In this document: positions 43,950 through 56,100 of the stretch, in pieces | Position numbering within the stretch: the stretch's first letter is position 1 | Layout of the letters: each line of letters begins with the position of its first letter | Program-made: the position numbers and the translations under genes | Notes under the pieces: model-generated | What the model was told of the DNA's origin: nothing | What the model saw: the letters and a program-made list of their open reading frames with translations, nothing else | Databases searched by the model: none | DNA from: Luidia sarsii | Taxonomy: Eukaryota > Echinodermata > Asteroidea > Paxillosida > Luidiidae | Assembly (NCBI GenBank): GCA_949987565.1 | Contig: OX465114.1 | Coordinates: forward strand, 2,416,701-2,480,700 | Length of the DNA stretch: 64,000 bases | Direction: 5' to 3'

Positions 43950-44115
43950 CGGTTTAAGTGGAAATCTAGCCGTCGTCCTTGGACCCTATGTAGCCAGTCA
44001 CCCCGAAATTCAGTCACCCGACCCTCACAATTTCAAAATTCGATAAAAAAAGGGTGACTTGTCGGGTCCAAGTTACTCGGACTACTTCTTTCTTGCCAAG
44101 TCGCTTGGACCCTCA
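43950..44115. mobile_element. Foldback element, CCGAGTAACTTGGACC family
   Basis: Left GTCGTCCTTGGACCCTATG, AGTCACCCCGAAATTCAG; right AGGGTGACTTGTCGGGTCC and AAGTTACTCGGACTAC. More decayed than 6653-6735. Confidence 0.65.
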
Positions 44116-45019
44116 ATTGAATAAGCACTACTACTTAGTACTACTAGTACAGTAGTAGTATGAGTAGTACTACATATTATATTACGGGGATTGGGTAGCC
44201 TACAGTACAGTAAAGGAGGAAGTTTTCCGCATTTTAATCAATGCAGAGTGGGTGACGGACGATTCACGGGTCCCAGTATTTAGTAATCTGTTATGTGCGG
44301 GTAGCCTACCTTCGTGTACTTTCTCCTCAGCCTCTCACATCAGGCTCTCGCTCTTCCTCTCCGACGTTAAAATTCAGGCCTTTAGTTTATGTCACTGCTA
44401 TCTCTTGCCAACCAGGCATTTTACGACAGAATCAAACGCCGTTTTAATTTCGGACAATAAGGAGGACACCGCGCTACACTGTTTCTCTGTAAGCAGGTCG
44501 ATGACGGTGCATTGTGCAAACAGTCTTTTGTATTGAACGCTGCATTGATCCTACCGGACTGTTATGACCTGGTGCCCCTGACAACGGATAGACGTAATTG
44601 ATGGGGTTTTTCCTCAGGTGCGCTGATCACTCCATTACCTCCATTATAAACCGTTTGGAGCGTCTGAGTACCAGTCTCCTTGGCAAAGGTAGAAGGGTCG
44701 GCTGGTTCCCGTCACCTACCTAGCCTCCAGCATGTTCCACGTTTTTATGGGATACATGTCGGAGGCCGTGCGTCTGGTGACGGGAACCAGCGTTAGAGTA
44801 AAGAGAGCGCGCCCTCTATTGACAGATTCTTGTAGAAAACCATACATACAATCATGTATGTTGTAGATCCAATACATTCTGCCTTGGAGAAAAGTCCTGA
44901 TAGGTGTGACACGTCAGCCAAGGCCCTCTGAATTTTGGATATTTGCATTTCGGTCATTTTGCTAAGTGCAGCATTTTGCAAAATTTTTTACTTTTCTTTT
45001 TAAGGTGGAAAAGAAATTG

Positions 45020-45180
45020 TTTGACTAGACCGGGAACTCGAGACCTTTCAGTGGTTTTGCATACATGTACCAGCGCTCTCCCATCTGACCTATCCAGCCC
45101 TTAGATGGCGGCCTTCCCAAAAAGTCAACTAGTCTTTGTCGGGGTGGTGGGGGCACCAGTCAGAAGAATTTGGTATCAAC
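45020..45180 (-). mobile_element. tRNA-derived SINE, family 1
   Basis: On plus: GACCGGGAACTCGAGACC, CATCTGACCTATCCAGCCC, GATGGCGGCCTTCCC, GTCGGGGTGG and GGGGCACCAGTCAGAAG. Confidence 0.75.
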
Positions 45181-45314
45181 TATCTTACAGCGCTAAGCGG
45201 TGCTCTCATATTATTTTTTTAGGTTGGGATCCGAGGGTCCGAGCTCTGTGGCTTGACTTGTAATAATTACACGTATGTCTCAAGAACTTTATGAAAACAA
45301 ATTGTGTAAGGATC

Positions 45315-45634
45315 GGAGATGTATAATCCACGGAATAAGAACAAGTCACCGGCAAACTGCAGTGGTTCGTTATGTGGCCGTGTTGAAAGATGGTGTATTC
45401 GAAGTTAATGTTCTGATGTTGGTAAAAGAAAAACAGTAGACCATAATTTAATATTTGAAGACCAGCTGGACTACAATGATTTCTTAAGACACAGACAAGG
45501 AACTAAAATAACAGAGGCACTACTCTACTTTGAAGATATAATTCACGCTATGTATAAATTCACACAACTTCAAATTAAACAAATAAAGGAAAGAATTACT
45601 GGGGCAATAGACAAACTTTTGCAAACTGCTTATT
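45315..45634 (+). pseudogene. Unrecognised coding-like remnant with a frameshift
   Basis: One frame reads CIIHGIRTSHRQTAVVRYVA and on through LKDGVFEVNVLML. Around 45410-45430 the good frame changes, and the next reads DHNLIFEDQLDYNDF and then an amphipathic FTQLQIKQIKERITGAIDKL until a stop inside a dispersed repeat. The amino-acid composition looks like real protein. It may be a decayed gene or transposon fragment; I do not recognise the family. Confidence 0.35.
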
Positions 45635-45800
45635 GACTAAAATATATAATTATTACCAAAATGCATCAAAATTTAGTGGGCCTGACGTTTCGATTCTAAC
45701 AGGACCTTAATTTCTCAAAGGCAGAGTGACTCTGCAGCTGCCTTTGAGACGGGTCCTGCTACTAGATCGAAAATACAGGCCCATTAAATTTCGAGAAAAA
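45615..45800. mobile_element. GAAACGTCAGGCCC-family element copy
   Basis: TTTTGCAAACTGCTTATTGAC, TTAGTGGGCCTGACGTTTCG, GACCTTAATTTCTCAAAGGC, then the inverted half GCCTTTGAGACGGGTCCTGC and GGCCCATTAAATTTCG. Confidence 0.75.
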
Positions 45801-45849
45801 GTTACTTAATTAAATTAAAATTAAATTATTTTTTAAACTAATAAATGGC

Positions 45850-46065
45850 AAACATTTTACAAAACTCGAACCCGAAACCTCTGGTTTGCATGTCAGCGCT
45901 CTAACCATCAGAGCTATCTAGCCCTTAGATAGCGGCCTTCCCTAATAATCAACTAGTCTTTGGCACACCAGCGCTTTTACCATCTGAGCTGTCCAGGCCT
46001 TAGATGGTGGCCTTCCCTAATAGTCAACTAGACAAAACTAGATAAACTGTCAATTCCTCCAATTC
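45850..46065 (-). mobile_element. tRNA-derived SINE, family 1, two tRNA-like heads
   Basis: On plus: CTCGAACCCGAAACCTCTGG and CAGAGCTATCTAGCCC, then a second head CCATCTGAGCTGTCCAGGCC, both followed by GGCCTTCCCTAATA. Same head duplication as 17205-17560. Confidence 0.7.
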
Positions 46066-46286
46066 CTTTTGTTGTTTATCTTCTGCCTTTGCTTCTTGTC
46101 CTTTCTCTTTCCCTTCCTATCCCTGTTCGCCGCATCATTCCAAATTATGAATGTTCCTATTCGCAAGACCTTCTGAGTTGTTCGGGTGTTCTTTTCTTCT
46201 CCAGTAAACCAATAATATATTCGTCAACAATTCTTATAAACCTAACATCGTCAAAATCGTCAAAACCAATAATAATTATTTAGAGT

Positions 46287-46393
46287 CTTAAAATTTAGTG
46301 GGCCTGACGTTTCGATCCTAGCAGGACCTTTCTTTCTCTGCCTTTGAGAAAGGTCCTGCTAGGATCGAAACGTCAGGCCCACTAAATTTTAAG
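46287..46393. mobile_element. Perfect-arm palindrome of the GAAACGTCAGGCCC family
   Basis: Two arms of 47 bp, CTTAAAATTTAGTGGGCCTG through GATCCTAGCAGGACCTTTCT and its exact reverse complement, with a ~12-bp loop. This is the complete end structure of the dispersed family. Confidence 0.9.
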
Positions 46394-46417
46394 AATGATT
46401 TACATTTTGGTAATTTT

Positions 46418-46508
46418 AGTCAGTAAGCAGTTTGCAACATTTTTGTATATCACTCCAATTATTTAGAGTGATATACAAAAATGTTGCAAACTGCTTACTG
46501 ACTAAAAT
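46418..46508. mobile_element. Second palindrome next to the first
   Basis: Arms TTTTAGTCAGTAAGCAGTTT, GCAACATTTTTGTATATCAC and their reverse complement around AATTATTTAGAG. The arm matches the 48-bp unit repeated at 58140-59245. Confidence 0.85.
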
Positions 46509-46725
46509 TCCCAAAATGCAAATCTCAAAATTTAGTGGGCCTGAGTGACGTTTCGATCCTAGCAGGACCATTCTCAAAGGCAGAGTGACAAGGACAAAAC
46601 AGATACATGTACTCGAAGGAAGGGGGAAGAGAGTGAATAGGACACGGATGAGAAACAAATGACAAAGAGTAAAGCTGGTAGGGCGAGATCAAAGGGAAGG
46701 GCAAGGAGTAGGGTAATAATTATTT
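46509..46725. mobile_element. Full-body copy of the GAAACGTCAGGCCC family
   Basis: CAAAATTTAGTGGGCCTGAG, GATCCTAGCAGGACCATTCT, then the purine-rich body (ACTCGAAGGAAGGGGGAAG, GGGCAAGGAGTAGGG) as at 2095-2330 and 9965-10250. Confidence 0.75.
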
Positions 46726-47091
46726 AGGGTTAACAAATTTGTTCTTAGAGACAACAGCCAAATTTTGTTTACACTTTTTTAAACAACGAACCTCAGGGAC
46801 GGGAGTTATTTTGTGCGCAGACTTCGGTGTAACTTCGAAACTTTCTTTTGATTTCTATTAAGAATGTGTGTAGCTTTCCAACGACAGTCAGCACTATGTT
46901 GTATGATTTTGTTGCCTTTTCCTTTTTCTGATTTTCATCTGGCAATCGGGTCAAAGTACGTATAGGTAGGCCTATAGTACAGTGCTAAAACGTCACGTCA
47001 CGTTTCCTGTAACCATTATCATCATTATTCATTTAAAGCTCACCGACGGACTAAGCCCCATAACAGATATCTCTAAGCGTAGAGGGCGCCA

Positions 47092-47097
47092 TTTATT
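47092..47097 (-). terminator. Candidate SLC22 polyadenylation signal
   Basis: AATAAA on the minus strand 16 bases past the stop codon at 47114-47116. This would give an unusually short 3' UTR. Confidence 0.4.
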
Positions 47098-47113
47098 ACA
47101 TCACATCTGATCG

Positions 47114-50100
47114 TCAAGCGTTGATGGCGTTGTCCGTTGCTATGTTGATTTGTGTCTGTGAGGCCACGTCTGTTTCGTCATCGTGTATGTAAGCCACGTT
47201 GTGTGCTTCTGATAATTCCAAGTCTTCCTTGATTGTATTCGTGTCGGCTTGCCTCCGTCCCCATCGCCATTTCCTCATGCATTCATATCTGAAATGAACC
47301 AAAATGCCATCGACCATTCCATGTTAGAATGGGAAACCTTTAGGAAGAGGTTATAGAGAATGATATTCGGTAGTCAGATGAGATAACAGGCTTTTCTTGA
47401 TAGAGGTATACGGCCCTGGCAAGTTAGTGATTGTCTTCTTCTTGCGTTTGTTCAATGGCAAAAGTTGCCTCTGTAAAACCCCAGTACAAAGAAGAAAAGA
47501 AAAATCTGAACAAATAGCTTTTCCGCTTCGCGGCGGAAAAACTAATAACTGACCCTATATTCGTACCAAGTAACCAGGCAAATAGCTATCAAGCATGTCT
47601 TCGCGTTTCTTGAAACCGAACGGGTCTGACTGAATGGTCAATCCCCCTAGAACATATACAGAGAAGATATTATGACAAGGATAGAGGCGGACGATGAACT
47701 TTTAGAATCATCTTTCTTGTCAATGGAGCATAGATAGGCTAAGGGTTGCCCCTACCCGTTGAATGTTACTTCACAAATACCTACGCAGAGGGAAACCTAA
47801 TTAAGTAACTCGCCCCATAATCGCACCACGCTACCACGCAAATAGCTTATAGGTGCAAATCTAGACAACTCGCCCCATATTCACCCGAAGCGGTCACGCG
47901 TATCCTTGCGTATCTTTGGACCGAACAGGTCTGAGGGGTTGATCCAACAGGTTGAGAGCATGACCACCCAACCTTTGTAATATCTAGTGAGACCCGTTGA
48001 CTAGAATAGAGACGGACGGTGCACTTGTAGAATCATTTTACTCTTGTCCTTGCATATCTTTGGACCGAACAGGTCTGAGAGGATGACCACCCAACCTTTG
48101 AATATCCAACGAGACCCGTTGACTAGAATAGAGACGGACGGTGCACTTGTAGAATCATTTTACTCTTGTCCATGCGTATCTTTGGACCAAACAGGTCTGA
48201 GAGGATGACCACCTAACCTTTTAATATCCAGCGAGACCCGTTGACTAGAATAGAGACGGACGGTGCACTTGTAGAATCATTTTACTCTTGTCCTTGCATA
48301 TCTTTGGACCGCACAGGTCTGAGAGGATGACCAGCTAACCTTTGAATATCCAGCGAGACCCGTTGAGTCGGATAGAAACGGACGGTGCACTTGTAGAATC
48401 ATATTATTACTCTTGTCCTTGTGTGTGTTTGGACCGAACAGGTCTGAGAGGATGACCACCCAACTTTGAATATTCAGTGAGACCCGTTGACTAGAATATA
48501 GTTGGACTGCACTCTTGTACAATATTTTCACCCTTGTCTTCGTGTTTCTTGAAACCAAACAGGTCTGACTGAGTTGTCAATTCACCTAGAACATACAGGG
48601 AAGATATTATGACAAGGATAGAGGCGGACGATGAACTTGTTGTAACATCTTTCTTCTCGATGGACGATACATAGGCCAAGGGTTGCCCCTACCCGTTTAA
48701 CGTTACTTCACACATACCTACACAAAAGCAAACCTAAGTAACTCGCCCCATATTCACACCACGCTACCACGCAAATAGCTATACAGGTGCAAATCTAAAC
48801 AACTCGCCCCATATTCACCCGACGCTGTGACGCGTATCCTTGCGTATCTTAAGACCGAACAGGTCTGAGGGGATGACCACCCAACCTTTGAATATCTAGC
48901 GAGACCCGTTGACTAGAATAGAGACGGACGGTGCACTTGTACATCCAATTCACTCTTGTCCTTGCGTATCTTTGGACCGAACAGGTCTAAGAGGATGACC
49001 ACCCAACCTTTTATATCCAGCGAGACCCGTTGACTAGAATAGAAACGGACGGTGCACTTGTACAATCATTTCACTCTTGTCCTTGTGTGTCTTTGGACCG
49101 AACAGGTCTGAGAGGATGACCACCCAACTTTGAATATTCAGTGAGACCCGTTGACTAGAATATAGTTGGACTGCACTCTTGTACAATATTTTCACCCTTG
49201 TCTTCGTGTTTCTTGAAACCAAACAGGTCTGACTGAGTTGTCAATTCACCTAGAACATACAGGGAAGATATTATGACAAGAATAGAGGCGGACGATGAAC
49301 TTGTTGTAACATCTTTCTTCTCGATGGACGATACATAGGCCAAGGGTTGCCCCTACCCGTTTAACGTTGCTTCACAAATACCTACACAAAAGCAAACCTA
49401 AGTAACTCGCCCCATATTCACACCACGCTACCACGCAAATAGCTATACAGGTACAAATCTAAACAACTCGCCCCGTATTCACCCGACGCTGTGACGCGTA
49501 TCCTTGCGTATCTTAAGACCGAACAGGTCTGAGGGGATGACCACCCAACCTTTGAATATCTAGCGAGACCCGTTGACTAGAATAGAGACGGACGGTGCAC
49601 TTGTAGAATCATTTTACTCTTGTCCATGCGTATCTTTGGACCAAACAGGTCTGAGAGGATGACCACCCAACCTTTTAATATCCAGCGAGACCCGTTGACT
49701 AGAATAGAGACGGACGGTGCACTTGTACAATCATTTTACTCTTGTCCTTGCGTATCTTTGGACCGAACAGGTCTGAGAGGATGACCACCCAACCTTCGAA
49801 TATCCAGCGAGACCCGTTGACTAGAATAGAGACGGACGGTGCACTTGTACAATCATTTTACTCTTGTCCTTGCGTATCTTTTGACCGAACAGGTCTGAGA
49901 GGATGACCAACCAACCTTTGAATATCCAGCGAGACCCGTTGAGTAGGATAGAGACGGACGGTGCACTTGTACAATCATTTTACTCTTGTCCTTGCGTATC
50001 TTAAGACTGAGCAGGTCTGAGAGGATGACCACCCAACCTTTGAATATCCAGCGAGACCCGTTGACTAGAATAGAGACGGACGGTGAACTTGTAGAATCAT

Positions 50101-53100
50101 TTTACTCTTGTCAATGCGTATCTTTGGACCGAACAGGTCTGAGAGGATGACCACCCAACCTTTGAATATCCAGCGAGACCCGTTGACTAGAATAGAGACG
50201 GACGGTGCACTTGTAGAATCATTTTACTCTTGTCCTTGCATATCTTTGGACCGTACAGGTCTGAGTGGATGACCACCCAACCTTTGAATATCTATAGCAA
50301 GACCCGTTGACTAGAATGGAGACGGACGGTGCACTTGTACAATCATTTTACTCTTGTCCTTGGGTATCTTTGGACCGAACAGGTCTGAGAGGACGACCAC
50401 CCAACTTTGAATATTCAGTAAGACCCGTTGACTAGAATATAGTTGGACTGCACTCTTGTAAAATATTTTCACCCTTGTCTGCGTGTTTCTTGAAACCAAA
50501 CAGGTCTGACTGAGTTGTCAATTCACCTAGAACATACAGGGAAGATATTATGACAAGGATAGAGGCGGACGATGAACTTGTAGAATCATTTTTCTTCTCG
50601 ATGGACGATACATAGACCAAGGGTTGCCCCTACCCGTTTAACGTTACTTCACAAATACCTACACAAAAGCAAACCTAAGTAACTCGCCCCATATTCACAC
50701 CACGCTACCACGCAAATGGCTATACAGGTGCAAATCTAAACAACTCGCCCCATATTCACCCGACGCTGTGACGCGTATCCTTGCGTATCTTAAGACCGAA
50801 CAGGTCTGAGGGGATGACCACCCGTCTTTGAATATCCGGCGAGACCCGTTGACTAGGATAGAGACAGACGGTGCACTTGTAGAATCATTTTACCCTGTCC
50901 TCGTGTATCTTTGGACCGAACAGGTCTGAGAGGATGACCACCCGTCTTTGAATATCCAGCGAGACCCGTTGACTAGAATAGTGACGGACGGTGCACTTGT
51001 AGAATCATTTTACTCTTGTCCTTGTATATCTTTGGACCGAACAGGTCTGAGAGGGTGACCACCCGTCTTTGAATATCCAGCGAGACCCGTTGACTAGGAT
51101 AGAGACGGACGGTGCACTTGTAGAATCATTTTACTCTTGTCCTTGTATATCTTTGGATCGAACAGGCCTGTACAGACTTGTTCGTGTTTGCTGTTCCATT
51201 CCTGTGTACTGACTGAAGACTGTGCATACTAATCTGCTCGAGCCTTATCAGGACAAAATCCTCCTCACTCCCTACCCCTGGTTGTAACCCACCCCTCTTA
51301 CTGCATGTAACCCCCCCCCCCCCCGCCCGTCAACCTGAACCCCTTAGGTTTTAAGGCCACCAAACCTAGCCTTCCTCCCTTCCTGTCCCTAACATACTGT
51401 ACACTGACTGGCATAACATAGCTTTGACCAAGGCGTTGGTCGCCGCTTTAGAAATCAAAATCCGGCGTGGTAGCCTTGTATGGTTCTTTGCGCAACATCG
51501 CTGCGAATTGCAGCCATATTGATCCGCTCTTAGCTTACGCACTCTGTGCACCATACCCCGCCCGTAACTGGCGTGCGTATTATGTCGTGTGCGCGTCTTG
51601 TCCTGGTCCGTAAACCCCTACTCGAGGGCGGCCAAGACAGCTGCGTACAGGCTCGTACACCTGTACGCACAAACACTATTGTGTGTGGTATGGCAGCGGT
51701 ACGGTCTGCGTGCCGTGTACAGCTTGGGCCCGGCGTGGTAGTGCCGTTGTGCCGTTACGTGGTTTGCGTGCGTTTGCCTCGGATCTCTGCCCGTAGCCGT
51801 ATACTGTACCGGAGAGACCGCCTTGGACAAGGCTAACATAACACAGTTATCTTCGGTAGTCAGATGAGATAACAGGCTTTTCATGATAGTGGCATAGACC
51901 CTGGCAAGTCAGCGAGTACTCTGTGTCATCGCAAACTCGTGATATCCTGACACTCCTCGATTGATCATTTTCGAACCGGTTCAAGCTGAAAAATGCAATT
52001 TCAATCCGGATCGAGATTTTCAACCCTTGTCCCTGTCAGGGTTGATTTCGATCCGGCTAGAGCATGCTACCCTGGTCGGAACCAACAATAGGAAAAGGGT
52101 TGAATCTCGGGGTCGGAACCGGTTCCGACCCCGAGATTACGGACAGTGTGACAAGGCCTCTGTTTCCTTCTATTGCTCGCGAACTTACTTGCCAAACTCT
52201 TCTCCTTCTTCCATGGTCTCCGGTAGTTCCATCCCATTGGTTTCTGGTAGAGGTAGGAGCAGAACACCAGCTACAAGTGTGGTTATTCCAAACACAGCCA
52301 GGTGAAGGTTTGGCGCGTTGACTTCTACCGCCAAGTTGAATATAAACGGCGCAATGATACTGCCCACACGTGCAGTCACTGAGCACAAGCCGATCCCCAC
52401 AGTCCTTGGGAAAATCAGGAATATAAAAAAAAGAAAAAGTGACTTGCTGCTACCTAATCTTTGAAGTAGTGTCTTATAATTATTGTTGTCTGCAGGAAAA
52501 TGGGGAAAACATCGATGAATGTTTGAAAAGCTTTCGTAGATATGTCAAGACGTCGGTACTAGAATTCGGGAGTCGCGGGTTCGAATCCCGACCGAGCTGT
52601 CTGAAATATTTTTTTATCAGGCACCGGGCAAAGCACTGAGCACTCAGTGTTTATCACGTCAGGCAAGGCAACAAACCTCATTGAATTGAAAAGCTTTTAC
52701 TGGTTGAGGTTCTTTTTTTCTTTCTTCATAATTACCTCACAGGCGTAGGATACAGTTCGCTGGTCCATAAGTAAACTATGTTGAAAGTTGCTGTGATGCA
52801 GAACTTGCCTATCATAGCAACGACTGTCTTACCTGTTGCATCTCCTGAAGTTGGTACAAGAAAACATGTAAATCAATGCCATAAAACACTTCAAAAGTCT
52901 TCTCTGTCTTCTAAGGGATAAGTTTGAGATTGGTGACCAAATCATAACATTCATTTTTGTTTTTCATTTAACTATCCAAATAAGTTGCTATGGTAATAGG
53001 CCCTATCTGCTGCCATGCTGCAGAGGAATGTGATGTAACGCGTAGCAACGGTCATTGCACGATGACTGCTAATATAGATGAGCCATACCTATGAACACGG

Positions 53101-56100
53101 TTGCTAGGCAAGCAGCGCCCCCTATCATCAGCAATCCGATCATGTTAATCTTCCTTCCAAACCATCGAATGCCCAACGTGGCGTAGATTAATGCTGGGAT
53201 CTCTACGGCACCGGACAGAAAGAACGTCCAGTACTCATCCAAGCCCAGATCACCCGTGCTGAAGGATAGGCCATAGAAGACCATTGAGTTCGTGAGCCTG
53301 GGGAGAGTAAAACATTGATCAGAATGAAAGAGATTCAATGTCTTCTGACGTCAGATATTACCTCCAAACATGCACAGCTCTCTGTCTCAAAATGCGTCGG
53401 ACATAAAACAGTTCAAGACAAAAGTAGTTTTTTGTTGAAGTTGAATATACCCAACTACCCATCTACGAACGTAAAAAGATATAGAATAAGAAAGAAAATT
53501 AACCAAAGATAGAATTATGATATTTGATTCCAAATATGGACAGAAAGTTGATTTTTGTTGGGCATACTAAGTCGGTTTTTACCTACCAGTTGAACTGTAA
53601 TATAAGGGTTCGTAGGCACAAGTTTGGCGTTCGATAGAGATCAATAAATGAAGGCACACGACGCTTTGCCTCTTCCTACGAGAAAAGAAAAAAACCATAA
53701 TGAACCAGGTTTTAGTTCACAATTATTAAAACGATAGGGCCTACCCTATTTTACATTAATTTTTGATTGAAGAAAAGAAAGACAAAGTTGTGGACCTTTG
53801 TATTTCTTGGTTCATTTTCCACTAAAGATATACCCTTCAATTTTACCTCCATGTCATGGAGTTCCTTTTCCTCGAAGATGACCTCTGGTAAATCTTGACC
53901 CGTCTTGTTCCATTTGCCAATCTCCCTGATGACTTGCTCAGCCTCTTTGACTCGACCTTTGGAAAGGAGCCAGCGTGCAGACTCTTTCAAAAACCTGAGT
54001 ACGAAACCAAACGTAAACCAAAGCTTGAACCTTGCATCCTTTCTAGCGATACGTCGCCATACACAGCCGTCCTTAAAGGCCCAACACAACATCGGTAAGA
54101 GTCAAAATGTTACCGCACAGTTTGTCTGTTAAACCATTTAACATTCCAAAACAGAAATCATGCGAAGGTTTGAGCTCAAATGGTATTCTGAGAAAGTATA
54201 AAAAGGCAAAAAACCGTGACGGTTTTCGCATCGTTCTATGGTGTAAGAAATAGTTTATTACTGCGAGTAATAATCTCTCTGTCCATGTTTGAGTGAAGAT
54301 TTCTCGAGAAGTACAGCATCCCAGACCGTAAGATTTCAACATGAGGATTCTATCATGATCATCTACAAACTGTGTGAATTAGAAGGAAACCTGTGGACGT
54401 TGATGCTTTTCGATCTTCCTTATGTTTTAACCACTTATTATGTATCGGATATGAAGTCGATTTGTTTTAAACATTAGTCTACTTACAGCATTAGAATGAG
54501 GGAGATTAGAACTGGTATGACGGGAACGAAGGCTAAGACGCGCCACTTCCTGATTGCCATGGCAACGAGAGCAACTGTCATGGAACCTACAGAATACGAA
54601 GCTCCTACTAACACACCAGCTACCACGCGCCACTTCTTCCCGACGAACTCGTTCACTAGAGAAAAAGAATAATCAAGTTAGATTACTTTAGTTTCAAAAT
54701 TTAGTTGGCCTGACGTTTCGACCCTAGCAGGACCTTTCTCAAAGGCAGAGTGGGTTAGATTACTTTAGCTTCAATCTGGAAGACAGCGATTGATGTAGGG
54801 GTACATAATGATTGAATTCTACTATAGGCCGATACCAAACTTTACACTTTCAAATTTGTAAACATGTTTTATAACTTGGATATTATTATCAACATGAAAT
54901 TTAAGAAATAGAGTGATAGGCCCTAATCTTTATGGACTTTGGATATCCAATTAGCAGTGACGTCATTTTTGACCTCTATAGGTTAAATTATGTCTATGCA
55001 TTATCATGACGTCGTTTATTATATAATTGTATCTATGGTGTATAATTATGGCAACCATGCATGACATAACAGTCTGGCGCATAATTACGTGCGCGTGCTC
55101 AGAACAATGCGCGATATTACAAAGTTATTGCGTCACCAAGGGTCTCAAAGTCAAGAGTTTGAAATAGTTGCCGACCTTAACGGGGCTTGAATAAGTACCC
55201 CCAATCCCCCACCCCCCCTAAAAAAAACAAAAATCCAAACAACTCACCCAAAACGTAGCAAGGAATCCAGCGGCCCAAATGACCCATACCAGTGAAAAAT
55301 CTGACGACGTAGTACTGCCACGGTGCGTTGGTAAAAGGCGTCGCTAAAAGTCCCAGGAACCACAGGACCATTGCCATGAATAGGGCCTTCTTGCGTCCAA
55401 ACCTGAGACCCACAAAATATCAATCACTTCCAATTGTGACAATCACAAAATCAACATGGACAGGGTTGGAACATGACCCCGAGACCCCTGCCTAAGTAGG
55501 CCAGAGCGCTGATCATCGAGCTAACCTTCCCTGAGGTGGGTGGTCAGCTATCTTTGCTGTGGTTGGGACACGTCCGGAGCATTTCAATCATTATGTCATC
55601 AACTTGATAAACTTGATAACGCAGGAAGACTCCATAAATTTTGAGTGAGGAGACGAGGTCGTGAAGACCTATAGAGGGCGCCCTTCCCCAAACAAACTTA
55701 TTTTCCTCTCGCCATAGTCATTATAGTCCCTATACCTAACCCTAACCCTAACCCTAACCCTAACCCTATCCCTATCCTTAACCCTATCTCTATTCCTATC
55801 CCCAAGGCTAACCCTAACCCTAACCCTATCCCTAACCCTATCCCTATCCCTAACCCTATCCCTAACCCTATCCCTAACCCTATCCCTATCCCTAACCCTA
55901 ACCCTATCCCAATCCTTAACCCTATCCCTATTCCTATCCCTAGGGCTAACCCTAACCCTAACCTTATCCCTATCCCTAACCCTCTCAATGGTTCCTCTCC
56001 GTTCCTAATCCGTTTCCAATCCGGTTCTTCTCCTTTAAGGCGAAGTTGTGAAGCCAATGAGGGCGCCCTTTCCAAAAAACCTCCCGCCCCTGGGAAGAAA

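Noticed and set aside
55733..55985. Chromosome end
   Set aside because: SLC22 exons continue on both sides and the units are degenerate.
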